From the NCBI RefSeq assembly GCF_020037125.1, contig NZ_JAIQDG010000045.1, positions 1 through 64,000 on the forward strand: a stretch of 64,000 bases of DNA. Direction: 5' to 3'. How positions within the stretch are numbered: the first letter of the stretch is position 1; every line of letters starts with the position of its first letter. This document shows positions 1 to 7,528 of this stretch, piece by piece. The translations under genes and the position numbers were made by a program. Origin of the DNA: Myxococcus sp. RHSTA-1-4 (GTDB taxonomy: Bacteria; Myxococcota; Myxococcia; Myxococcales; Myxococcaceae). Below the pieces are notes generated by a model. The model worked only from the letters and a program-made list of their open reading frames with translations. It was not told the DNA's origin and searched no databases.

Positions 1-1005
1 ACGGCCCGCCTGCTCCTGACGGATGCCCATCAACCAGCCGGCTTGCTCGCCCATCAGCAGACGTGCGCGTCAACACTGTTGAGCTTGGCCCAGGCGTGCG
101 GACGCTACTTCTCCGAGGCGTTCATCCTCTACGTGGGCGCGGAAGTCGCGGCAGCCCTCGACTACGCACACACGCGCACGGATGACGCGGGCCTGCCGCT
201 TGGCATCGTCAACCGCGACATCAACCCGGCTCGTATTCGGATGGGCCCGCACGGCGAGGTGAGGCTCACGGACTTCGGGGTGGCCCTCTCACGCCTGGCA
301 GGTCGGCTGGCGACCTCGCTTCCGCGTCCCCAGGGCGAAGTCCTCTACGCCGCTCCGGAAGCGCTGCTGGGCGAGGTGGTGGACGCGCGAGCCGACCTGT
401 TCTCCCTGGGGCTCACCCTGCTGGAGTTCGCCACCGGGCGGCACCTCTACGACCCGGGCCACCTGCGCATTGAGGAGGTGGAGGCGCGGCTATCGAAAGA
501 GGAACGGGAGCAGGCACTCGCGGCCTCGGTGGCGTCGATGGTGACGGAGCTGCCGCCATTCGCGGAGGACGCCATCTGGTGCGCCATGGCCTACCGCTCC
601 GAGGACATCGAGCGCGCGGCGGAGGGGTTGCCCGTGCCTCTGCGCGACATCCTCCACACGCTGCTGCGGCGCAACCCTGCTGAGCGCTTCGCCACGACCG
701 CCGAGTTGGAAGCCGTCATGCGTGCGCGGCTGGCGCAGTTGGGGCCCTATACGGGCGAAGACGCTGTGAAGGAGGTTCAGCGGGCGCTTGTAGAGGCAGG
801 TGACAGGCTCTGGGATTTGGAGGTACCCGCCGACGAGGGCGGCATCACAGCGCCTGTCACCGGCTCCCTCAACGCGGACGAGCTTTTGACGGAGACTGAG
901 CCATCCCGTGACTCGCGAACATCGCCCCATGCGACACGTCACTTGGAAGAGGTGACAACTGCGCCTGGGATGGGCAGCGCAGAGCCAAGAAGAAGTAACC
1001 GATAG
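1..1005 (+). CDS. Degenerate Hanks-type Ser/Thr kinase (probable pseudokinase), 5' end outside window
   Basis: The frame is open from base 1, so the N-lobe lies outside the window. The visible part is a kinase C-lobe: a catalytic-loop equivalent (VNRDINPARI), an intact DFG (LTDFGVAL) and an APE-like element (AAPEALLG), then an acidic tail. In the catalytic loop His is Asn, the Lys two after the Asp is Asn, and the metal-binding Asn is Arg; only the Asp survives. Phosphotransfer is therefore doubtful. It aligns along its length with the gene at 17746-18891, sharing ILYVGAEVA/ALYVGAQVA, PQGEVLYAAPEALL/PQGPVHSTSPETLL and NPAERF/KPAERF, so the two are paralogues. The DUF2381 and active-kinase genes that accompany the paralogue may lie upstream. 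A signalling or scaffolding role is inference. Confidence 0.75.
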   Translation, partial: TARLLLTDAHQPAGLLAHQQTCASTLLSLAQACGRYFSEAFILYVGAEVAAALDYAHTRTDDAGLPLGIVNRDINPARIRMGPHGEVRLTDFGVALSRLAGRLATSLPRPQGEVLYAAPEALLGEVVDARADLFSLGLTLLEFATGRHLYDPGHLRIEEVEARLSKEEREQALAASVASMVTELPPFAEDAIWCAMAYRSEDIERAAEGLPVPLRDILHTLLRRNPAERFATTAELEAVMRARLAQLGPYTGEDAVKEVQRALVEAGDRLWDLEVPADEGGITAPVTGSLNADELLTETEPSRDSRTSPHATRHLEEVTTAPGMGSAEPRRSNR

Positions 1006-1102
1006 CCAGCACACTGTTCCCAGCCTGGCCAACGGGGACGAGTATGTGGGCTCGCGAGGCAAGCATCTACCCGCCCTCGTATTGGGGAAGGCTGGTCAAT
1101 CC

Positions 1103-2554
1103 CTATTTCCCAGCAGGGATAGCATTAGAGATTGCACTGACGATGCGTTCTCTTTCGCCTTGGGAAAGACAGCTTCTAACCCACTCCGTTGCAAGCACGT
1201 CCCAAACCGCGCTCTTGCTTTTGAGAATGCGATCCCCAACCATTCCTGTCCATTTGTGGTGGTCCGGCTCCAGCATCGCGTCATCAAGAAACGCGAATAA
1301 ACTCCCCGCCCCTACACCAAAACGGTCGGTGAGATTTGGCCAATTCTTGGCCTTCAGCTCTCCAAACACCATCTTCTCAGGCGCAACCGTTCCGGGAAGC
1401 GCAATGCAACCATTGCCTGCTCCGGTGTCGCCATCAACAACGGCAATGGAAGGGTACGGGAGTTTCTTCTTGGCCGACAGATCTCCCATTATTGTCACGG
1501 CATTTGAGGGGCCAACCGGGAGAATCAAGAGCCGGGGCAGAATTTCTTGCCCGGTTGGGGCAGAAACAAGAATTTCTCTCAAGAGCACTTCAGCTTCGCG
1601 ATCCTCGACAAAAATATGCAGCTCGGGACGAGCATTTTCATCAAGGCGGCTCAGAGCGAATTCAGGACTGGCACCGTAAACAGTGTTGACACCATTGGGC
1701 CCCGGAAGAAGAAGGACGCGGGCTTCCTCTGGGAGTTCCTCAAGAATATATGGGCTGTGAGTCGAAACGATGATCTGGAGTCGCTTCTGACGGCTCAACC
1801 ACAAGAGAAAGCGCATGAGTCTGCGCTGAGCACGAGGGTGCAGCGATGCTTCAACCTCGTCAATAATAAGTAGAGAGAAGTCTGGAACGGACTGCAGTTT
1901 GCCAATCAGATCCAGCGTTGCATCTTCTCCCGCGCCTTGATGGAACTGAGAGATCTCGCCGAATTCTCGCGTCAGCAGACCAACCTGCTTCTTTTTATCT
2001 ACTGCGGTTTTGGCGAAGCGAGCTTTTGAGTAGGCGCGACCAAGAATGTGACTCAGGCGCTCTCTGTAATCGGCCGATATTTCTTCGGTTGATATTTCCG
2101 CCGCTTTTTGCTTTGCAATCTTTGCGTATCCAACCGATGCGTCAATGGGGAGGATTCGAGAAATGTCGAAGAAGAAGACATTTCTTTTAGGGCGTTTTTC
2201 CGGGTAACTCCAGCGCTCGTTCGGTTTTCTGAGCTTAAAGGAGTCCGGCACTGCTCCTTGACGTGTCGTGTATTGAAGAGAGATGTCGCGAAACACATCC
2301 CAGTGAGTGTCGACAAAGAAGTCAGATGGATAGAACGGGTCACCACCATCTGCCTCATATGCGCAGGCTGCGGCGCGCAAAATGGTTGTTTTCCCTGTGC
2401 CATTTTCTCCAACGATGGCTGTTACTGGGAACCCGAAGGAGACGGTTTGTCCTGTCCAACCCCTTAGTCCGGAAACTGATACCGACTCAAGCCACTTGGG
2501 CCATTTCTTTGAGTGGAACTGCTTTCGGATGAGGTCTATCTCGTCATGATCCAC
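1103..2554 (-). CDS. OLD-family ATP-dependent nuclease (AAA ATPase plus TOPRIM domain)
   Basis: 483 aa. The N-terminal ABC-type ATPase shows Walker A GENGTGKTT (about residues 49-57), a signature-like GAGEDATLDL (207-216), Walker B LLIIDE (228-233) and an H-loop STHS (264-267). A C-terminal TOPRIM domain follows, with the acidic VEDRE at about 316-320 and VVDGD at about 372-376. This order is that of overcoming-lysogenization-defect (OLD) proteins, which are ATPase/DNA-nucleases used in phage exclusion. No GajB-type UvrD helicase is adjacent, so it resembles a stand-alone class 1 OLD rather than Gabija. It is divergent to the Shedu-like gene across 340 bp. Its base composition is visibly lower in GC than most of the window, which suggests transfer. 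Substrate and trigger cannot be read from sequence. Confidence 0.85.
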   Translation of the reverse strand: MDHDEIDLIRKQFHSKKWPKWLESVSVSGLRGWTGQTVSFGFPVTAIVGENGTGKTTILRAAACAYEADGGDPFYPSDFFVDTHWDVFRDISLQYTTRQGAVPDSFKLRKPNERWSYPEKRPKRNVFFFDISRILPIDASVGYAKIAKQKAAEISTEEISADYRERLSHILGRAYSKARFAKTAVDKKKQVGLLTREFGEISQFHQGAGEDATLDLIGKLQSVPDFSLLIIDEVEASLHPRAQRRLMRFLLWLSRQKRLQIIVSTHSPYILEELPEEARVLLLPGPNGVNTVYGASPEFALSRLDENARPELHIFVEDREAEVLLREILVSAPTGQEILPRLLILPVGPSNAVTIMGDLSAKKKLPYPSIAVVDGDTGAGNGCIALPGTVAPEKMVFGELKAKNWPNLTDRFGVGAGSLFAFLDDAMLEPDHHKWTGMVGDRILKSKSAVWDVLATEWVRSCLSQGERERIVSAISNAIPAGK

Positions 2555-2894
2555 TTGACACCCTCGGCTCTGGTTGGCGCGTGACTTGGACTGTAGCCTG
2601 TGCTGCCGAAACTGTGTGAAGGGAACTCACGGCGGTCATGACGAGCGGCCACCAGAGCATATGCCGGTTGGGATAGGACCCCGTCGAGGATGGCGGGCGG
2701 GTAGCTAGGTCTCGTCGATCACGCACCGTGTCAAAGCCCCCGGCGCGCTGCGCGGACATTCCGGCTCGGTGGAACTTGCGCTAGGGGCCGCAGCGGTACT
2801 TCACCATGGAGCGCCGCGTCAGGCTCCTGGTTACGTAGTCGGCCCGGGAATCGGGGTACAGTAAGCTGGTCGCTCGGGCTTCATTGGAGGGGGC
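2555..2894. promoter_or_regulatory. Divergent intergenic region between OLD-like and Shedu-like genes
   Basis: 340 bp without a convincing gene. It must hold the promoters for both the leftward OLD gene and the rightward Shedu-like gene. The Shedu-like gene has a clear ribosome-binding site (GGAGGGGG) directly before ATG 2895. I could not identify a specific operator or a confident promoter consensus. Confidence 0.5.
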
Positions 2895-4073
2895 ATGAAG
2901 AAGAACGAGGTTGCTCACGCAGGGGCAAGCCAGCCGGTCGTCGCCAAGCGTGTTGATCTCGCGTCCGCCGCTCGACCGGGCCTCGCGGGGATGCAGAGGA
3001 CTCAGCTCGCCAATGTAGTTCTTAAAGATGGGAAGCGAGCGGTGAAGACGGCAGTCGCCTGGGAGATCCGCAACGATGAGACCGGCGAGGATCACCATAT
3101 CGCGGTGAAGCTGGAAACCCAGCGGCTGGAAAGGAAGGGTGGCACATGGGTGCCAGATGAGAAGAAATCTATCACGCTCGATGATGACGAGCAGATCTCT
3201 CGCTTGGTCACTTTCCTAAACGCACTTGCCAAAGCGCGTGGCGAGAAGATCTTCGGCAAGGTCCTCCTTACGCCCGTCGACAACGAGGTGGACCTTGATG
3301 CTGTGCGCCGCGCGCTCGATATCCTGACCTCGGAGCGCCGCTCCGAGTTGATGGTTGAGCTGCTAGAAGCTGTACGCGGCGACACGAATGCTCTGCATTC
3401 GCTCACGAACGCCGCACGCTCTAGCCCAAGTGGGCTCCGCGCTGCTGTTGCTGCTATCAACATCGGCCGTTTCGAGAGTGTGTTGAATGAGTTAGAGCGT
3501 CTCATTGAAAGTAATGGCCGCGAAGCAGCCTTTCAGAGCCTATTGGCGGACAATCCTTGGCTCTTCGGGTCCGAGTACAGCGAGCGCCACACCCAGCGCA
3601 GCTTCACGCGCGACCAGCAGCAAGACTTCATGCTCCGGCGCACTGTGGACAACTGCCTGGAGCTAATTGAGATTAAGACGCCCCTTGAGGGTAAGCCACT
3701 CTTCCTCGCCGACCGGTCACACCAAGGATCATGGGTGCCACGTCAGGAACTCAGCGCGGCGCTTGCTCAAGTGATGCGCGATTTGGAAGAACTGGATGCA
3801 GATGTCCTCAGCATTAGGGTCCGCGACGAGGAAGATGTCCGCAAGGTACGGGCGCGGATTATCATCGGCAGAGACGGGGACCGCGAGCAGGTCGAAGCGC
3901 TTCGGCGGCTCAATGGGCACCTGCACCGTGTCGAGGTGATAACCTTCGACATGCTTTTGAAGATCGGCCGCCGTGTTGTCACTGCCCTTGCCGGTTCCAA
4001 CCAAGTGGCTGTTGAGGGGCACGCCCCTATCCCAGAGGCGAGCGACGATGGGTCGGACGATATCCCCTTCTAA
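2895..4073 (+). CDS. sduA: Shedu-like antiphage nuclease (DUF4263, PD-(D/E)XK type)
   Basis: 392 aa. The C-terminal half carries the Shedu/DUF4263 hallmarks: NPWLFG (about 220-225), then QQDFML with Asp about 244, then ELIEIKTP giving the ExK motif at about 259-261. This is a PD-(D/E)XK nuclease core; SduA proteins protect bacteria from phages, probably by nicking DNA. The first 200 residues form a separate N-terminal region (sensor or oligomerisation part in Shedu proteins) that I do not recognise further; residues 85-170 are charged and probably helical. The tail ends in an acidic DDGSDDIPF. The start is ATG 2895 with a strong GGAGG site. It sits between an OLD ATPase and an RX4H protein, next to a tRNA-type attachment site, which fits a defence role. 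Confidence 0.8.
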   Translation: MKKNEVAHAGASQPVVAKRVDLASAARPGLAGMQRTQLANVVLKDGKRAVKTAVAWEIRNDETGEDHHIAVKLETQRLERKGGTWVPDEKKSITLDDDEQISRLVTFLNALAKARGEKIFGKVLLTPVDNEVDLDAVRRALDILTSERRSELMVELLEAVRGDTNALHSLTNAARSSPSGLRAAVAAINIGRFESVLNELERLIESNGREAAFQSLLADNPWLFGSEYSERHTQRSFTRDQQQDFMLRRTVDNCLELIEIKTPLEGKPLFLADRSHQGSWVPRQELSAALAQVMRDLEELDADVLSIRVRDEEDVRKVRARIIIGRDGDREQVEALRRLNGHLHRVEVITFDMLLKIGRRVVTALAGSNQVAVEGHAPIPEASDDGSDDIPF

Positions 4074-4135
4074 TACTACTTGGCCGCTTCCCTCGGACTC
4101 CTCCGGCTCTCCAAGGGACATCTCACCAAGTAGTA
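4074..4135. repeat. 10-bp perfect inverted repeat flanking a 42-base loop
   Basis: TACTACTTGG (4074-4083) and CCAAGTAGTA (4126-4135) are perfect inverted copies. The repeat begins one base after the Shedu-like stop codon and lies between two convergent genes. It could fold as a long-loop hairpin or be a protein-binding or recombination site. There is no U-run, so a simple terminator is not obvious. Confidence 0.5.
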
Positions 4136-4233
4136 CTCAATGAACGTTCACGGTTTTCGAACGGTCAATTTGCGCTGGGTCCCGAGAGCTGAACTTCGGG
4201 ACGGCCTGAGTGGCAGAAGTCGTGAAAGCTGGT

Positions 4234-4947
4234 TTAGGCTGGGAACTTCGCGATGAAGAATCGAACCCAGTCGATGAAAAGGATTACTTGCCGGAGATCA
4301 TATTTCTCCCACTCGGCGTGAGCCGCCTGATTGCGTAGCGCGAGCTTCGCCGTCACTTCTTTTTGCGTCGGGGTATCGTAGGCGCCCACCTTGGCCAGTT
4401 CCGCATTGATGGCTTCGGTGGACTTGTTCTCTCCATTTTCCTTAAGGAGGGATACGCCATGTTTCTGCGCAAGCTGGCGTAGGTGCTGCTCAAGAACTCC
4501 GGCAGCGACAACTGCGGCGGGATCCTTGAATCCTTTTTCTACTAAATGCTGGGCCATTTCGAGGAAGTCGGCGAACAAGTCACGATGAACCAGCTCGGTG
4601 ACCGCATTGAGCGCACCGTGTTCGTATTCGTGGCGAATTCCCCGCAACGCACCAAGAAGCTGCTGACGCACATGGTCGTTGGCAGGACCATACTTCGCCA
4701 GAATCGCGTCCGTCTGCGCCCGGTAAGGGGAGTTAGGCGGGGCATACCGGGTGATAGCCGACGAGAGCATCAGGCAGGCGCGTGCAATATCCTCAGCACT
4801 TCGCTTGGTCGAAGTTCGAGGTGGCCGATCGCGCTCAATCCACCGGGCCCCTAAGTTGGGAACATCGTGCACTTCCGTCCGAATGTTCTCGGCCTCGCGC
4901 AGGGTCCGATCGATGTCCTCCAAGATTGCCTGAACATTGGTTGGCAT
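4234..4947 (-). CDS. HEPN-like (RX4H motif) protein, possible abortive-infection ribonuclease
   Basis: 237 aa from ATG 4947, which has GAGG about nine bases upstream; the longer TTG start at 4962 is less likely. The protein looks all-helical. Near the C-terminus LRNQAAHAEW contains R-X4-H, the motif of HEPN ribonucleases, followed by a hydrophobic helix (VILFIDWVRFFIAKF). A middle helix-rich part (GIRHEYEHGALN) may be a second HEPN-like repeat. I do not recognise the family. Its place beside OLD and Shedu genes and its RX4H motif suggest an RNA-cleaving defence or toxin protein, but this is inference. It is transcribed toward the Shedu-like gene. Confidence 0.6.
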   Translation of the reverse strand: MPTNVQAILEDIDRTLREAENIRTEVHDVPNLGARWIERDRPPRTSTKRSAEDIARACLMLSSAITRYAPPNSPYRAQTDAILAKYGPANDHVRQQLLGALRGIRHEYEHGALNAVTELVHRDLFADFLEMAQHLVEKGFKDPAAVVAAGVLEQHLRQLAQKHGVSLLKENGENKSTEAINAELAKVGAYDTPTQKEVTAKLALRNQAAHAEWEKYDLRQVILFIDWVRFFIAKFPA

Positions 4948-5415
4948 GGTGTGGAGCCTCAATTGAAACGCAGCGTTATCTGCCCTCAGGTGGCCGATGC
5001 GTCAGTCTCGGCGATGCATTGCGTCGCGCGCTCTCTTGCAAGGCGGGCGCATGTTTCTAGCAATTTAAGTCCTTGGGTTTGCACCAACGGACGCTGCTAG
5101 CTTCGGAGCTTACCGTGACACGCTTACGGGTAACCACAGCCTATCATGAATGATCACAGGCAACTACTCCTCCCGCGACTGGACGTCGAGAATCGTGGGC
5201 GCTCGTTTAGCTCGTTTCGGTCGCCCGCGAGGGCGTGTTGGGGCAGCCGGTGTGGCGGGATTGAATCGCATGTGCCCTCAGTGTGCCCCGCCAGCGTGGA
5301 TTGAGGCGGAACATGGGGGAACAGCGTGGAACGGGGCGGGATGACGAACCTGAGGAGAATCAAGGCGATAGCGGGTAACAGCGCGTCCTGCTTGGGGTTT
5401 TCCATCGCCTTGTCT
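4948..5415. other. Gene-poor stretch left of the tRNA-end repeat
   Basis: No convincing coding region. Composition changes from less GC-rich (about 4950-5150) to very GC-rich. The part 5283-5345 (repeated GGAAC and GGGGCGGGA words) resembles the corresponding stretch 18951-18995 before the second tRNA-end copy. Both stretches also carry the word TGGGGTTTTC shortly before the T-arm (near 5394 and 19045). This is consistent with related element ends. Confidence 0.4.
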
Positions 5416-5441
5416 GCGGGTTCGATTCCCGCCGCCTCCAC
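5416..5441 (+). repeat. 3' end of a tRNA-Ala/tmRNA-type gene, probable att site copy 1
   Basis: GCGGG-TTCGATT-CCCGC forms a perfect 5-bp T-arm with a canonical T-loop, followed by the acceptor strand CGCCTCC and discriminator A. The T at acceptor position 70 implies a G3-U70 pair, the identity element shared by tRNA-Ala and tmRNA. The 26 bases are identical to 19067-19092. No 5' half of the tRNA is present nearby, so this is a fragment left by integration. A rho-independent terminator follows at 5449. Confidence 0.7.
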
Positions 5442-5448
5442 ATTCAGA

Positions 5449-5486
5449 AGCCCAGCAATCTCACCGGGTTGCTGGGCTTTTTCTTT
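5449..5486 (+). terminator. Rho-independent terminator after tRNA-end copy 1
   Basis: AGCCCAGCAA (5449-5458) pairs perfectly with TTGCTGGGCT (5469-5478), a 10-bp stem with a 10-base loop. It is followed by a T-rich run, TTTTTCTTT. This is a strong intrinsic terminator and probably ends the tRNA/tmRNA transcript whose 3' end lies just upstream. Confidence 0.85.
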
Positions 5487-5610
5487 GGCCGCGTTGCCTC
5501 ATGCTTCCGAGTCGAAGCCGGCGGCGGCCGTGGCTCCGGCGGCGCCTCCGGGCGCGGTGTCGGCGCCAGAGAAAGCTCCGGCACCGTAAGGGGCTACGCG
5601 AGTCCGTCCT

Positions 5611-6333
5611 TTACCGGACCGGTAGCTCGCGGAACTGAATGGCTCCAAGCTGGAGGTGCTTCACCGCGGTGACGAAGCGCTCGCTCGCGAGGATGACCGT
5701 CTTGAACTCGTGAAGACGGAAGAGGTCCACGTCTTCCGGAAGCGTCACTGCTTTCAGGGCGGCCGTCTCCGCCGGGTAGCCGTTGTGGTTGCTACCGCAT
5801 CGCGAGCAGGGGGGCTGCCAGTCGGCGAGGAAGCAGGAAGGGTGCAGGTTTCCTCGCACCTGAAGCTCCAGCTCGAGGAGCTCCGGCGGGTGCTTGCTCC
5901 GGTAGCGCAGCTCTCCCAGCGCGCCGCGGAGGCCCCGCACGCCCGCATCCTGGAGCTTCTCCACGGCCTCCCGTGATGCCCAGAGCGTCCAGGGGGCCTG
6001 GAAGAAGAAGTCACCGAAGCGGCCCGACGCCTTGCCACTGACGGGCCCGAGCTGAGTTCCTGGCTCCAGGGGGGCTCCGGCGGGAACCCGGGGCCGCAGC
6101 AGCTCGCATAGCCGGCGGTATTCCTCCAATGACACGGACTGAAGGCTCCGGGGCTCCTCCAGCAGTGCCCGTTCGGGTAGGTCGTTGAGGTCCACCGTCG
6201 GGTACGCCTCACCGAGACCGCCATATCCTCCGCACACCGCGCACTCGATGCTGGGGATGCACCATCGGCTCGCACCGTCGATGTTGCCCGTCTGGGGTGT
6301 GCTCGTGCCTTCGAGCACCTCGAAGAACTTCAT
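5611..6333 (-). CDS. Double-CXXCG motif protein, SitI6-type immunity protein
   Basis: 240 aa. It has two CXXCG knuckles, CAVCG at about residue 31 and CSRCG near 177, the signature of the myxobacterial double-CXXCG paralogue family, probably binding a metal. Members of this family include immunity proteins of Sit (swarm-inhibition toxin) systems, where lipoprotein toxins pass between kin by outer-membrane exchange. The gene lies 16 bp downstream of a short lipoprotein gene in the same direction, the order expected for sitA then sitI. Here the toxin partner is only 49 aa, so the immunity gene may now be an orphan. Assignment rests on motifs and layout. Confidence 0.75.
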   Translation of the reverse strand: MKFFEVLEGTSTPQTGNIDGASRWCIPSIECAVCGGYGGLGEAYPTVDLNDLPERALLEEPRSLQSVSLEEYRRLCELLRPRVPAGAPLEPGTQLGPVSGKASGRFGDFFFQAPWTLWASREAVEKLQDAGVRGLRGALGELRYRSKHPPELLELELQVRGNLHPSCFLADWQPPCSRCGSNHNGYPAETAALKAVTLPEDVDLFRLHEFKTVILASERFVTAVKHLQLGAIQFRELPVR

Positions 6334-6349
6334 GCGCGGCTCCCGGTCC

Positions 6350-6499
6350 TCACCGCAGGTAGTAGTACGGGACGATGGGGCCCATCAGGTCATAGTGGGG
6401 GATGTGCTCCCAGGCGAGCTGCGTGTCGTTCGGGGTGGAGGCGCATGCGGTCAGCAGCGCACCCATCAGTCCCAGCAGGGAGGCGAACGTTCGTGCCAT
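6350..6499 (-). CDS. Truncated SitA-like lipoprotein (toxin remnant) upstream of the immunity gene
   Basis: 49 aa from ATG 6499. A signal peptide ends in a lipobox (LLTAC) with the lipidated Cys at about residue 19, followed by only 30 residues. Sit-type toxins begin with such a lipoprotein leader and then carry a long toxin body, which is absent here. The gene precedes the double-CXXCG immunity gene by 16 bp. It is most simply a toxin gene cut down to its leader, but a genuine small lipoprotein cannot be excluded. The next 390 bp upstream contain no recognisable toxin domain. Confidence 0.5.
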   Translation of the reverse strand: MARTFASLLGLMGALLTACASTPNDTQLAWEHIPHYDLMGPIVPYYYLR

Positions 6500-6892
6500 G
6501 GCCGCTACTCTGCCCTCGTCCACGCATCGGGTTCTAGAGAGCAGGAGGGACAGGCCCACGTTCCCCTGGGACAGGGCAGGGGAACCCACGCCTACGTTAT
6601 AGGCGGGATAGAGGCCCTGTTGAGGGGGAGGGAGGGTGCAGAGGGGCCGAGGAGGGCCGCTGACGGGGCCGCCCGAGTGATGCTCCCGTCCGGTGGACAG
6701 GCCGCTTGAGCCCCCTTGGGGTACACGCCTGCCCAGACCGCGCTCCCATCAGGTGCGTAGCAGGGGCCTGGACCTCTTGGCGCCTCTTGAGCCTCAACTC
6801 ACGTACGCCAAGACCCGCCGCCTGCCTCCACACCTCAGCCCCCTGCGCGGTGCTTGACGCCTTTCCGGGGAAAGCGGACAAAGAATCACTCC
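6500..6892. other. Intergenic stretch between two divergent toxin/immunity-type loci
   Basis: 393 bp with no gene I can support. Open frames here are short and give proline- and arginine-rich translations typical of non-coding high-GC DNA. It should contain promoters for the leftward lipoprotein/immunity pair and the rightward pair at 6893. Confidence 0.4.
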
Positions 6893-7528
6893 ATGGCTAC
6901 TCCAACCATCGTCAGGAGGCTCATGGTTTCCAGCCTGAGCCTGCTCCTGCTCTCCTGCAGCGCGACGCGACACTCTTTCCCAGGTCCTACAAACGCACGG
7001 GAACTGAGCAGGTACGTCCTCATCCTTGCGAGAGCGCCTGACGGGCAGGTGACTCATTCGTGGAGACCCGTCAACGAGTTCGATTTGCATGCGCATCTGG
7101 CGAAAGCCCGCCGTCCGCGAGGACGTATCGTCCAGGCATCCTTCAATCGTGACTGTGAGGACGAGCGTGCTGCGTGTGAGAACATGTGCCTGGCGAGCCT
7201 GAAGGGCCGCAGTTGGAGCCATATGAGCGCAGGCTCGAAGAATGAGCATTGTCGCAACGCCTGCCGGCCCGCCTACCTTGACTGCTGCCGGCTCCAGGAA
7301 CTTGAGGAAGGCAAGACCATGAAGTTTCAAGCCATTGATGAAGCGGCCGCATGGGTGAAGCAGAACCATGAGGAACTGCTGGTGGGAACCCTCATCATCA
7401 TAGCGGGCGTGACCTTCGTCGTCGCTGTCGCCGGAAGCGGTGGCCTGGCTCTGCTGCTCGTACCAGCAGTCGTCCTCGCATCGTCCGATGTGGCTTCCGA
7501 GCCACGAAGCCTGGCGGTAAAGCCATGA
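6893..7528 (+). CDS. Cys-rich lipoprotein with C-terminal membrane segment, polymorphic-toxin-like
   Basis: 211 aa from ATG 6893; alternatives are TTG 6854 and ATG 6923, which has AGGAGG but only three bases of spacing. A signal peptide ends in LLLSC (lipobox). A Cys-rich block follows (patterns CEDERAACENMC and CRNACRPAYLDCC), then a long hydrophobic segment (LLVGTLIIIAGVTFVVAVAG and beyond). The stop codon overlaps the next start by 4 bp (ATGA), so the two genes are translationally coupled. The layout (lipoprotein, then a coupled soluble protein, beside a Sit locus) suggests a transferred toxin with its immunity protein. I cannot name a catalytic domain. Confidence 0.55.
   Translation: MATPTIVRRLMVSSLSLLLLSCSATRHSFPGPTNARELSRYVLILARAPDGQVTHSWRPVNEFDLHAHLAKARRPRGRIVQASFNRDCEDERAACENMCLASLKGRSWSHMSAGSKNEHCRNACRPAYLDCCRLQELEEGKTMKFQAIDEAAAWVKQNHEELLVGTLIIIAGVTFVVAVAGSGGLALLLVPAVVLASSDVASEPRSLAVKP

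Noticed and set aside
1044-2532. Several rightward frames of 60-211 codons
   Set aside because: They lie antisense to the OLD-family gene and have no start sites or motifs.
5326-5589. Rightward 87-aa frame across the tRNA end and terminator
   Set aside because: Translating a T-arm and terminator hairpin gives spurious peptides; the Ala/Pro-rich tail could be a gene end but is too weak to call.
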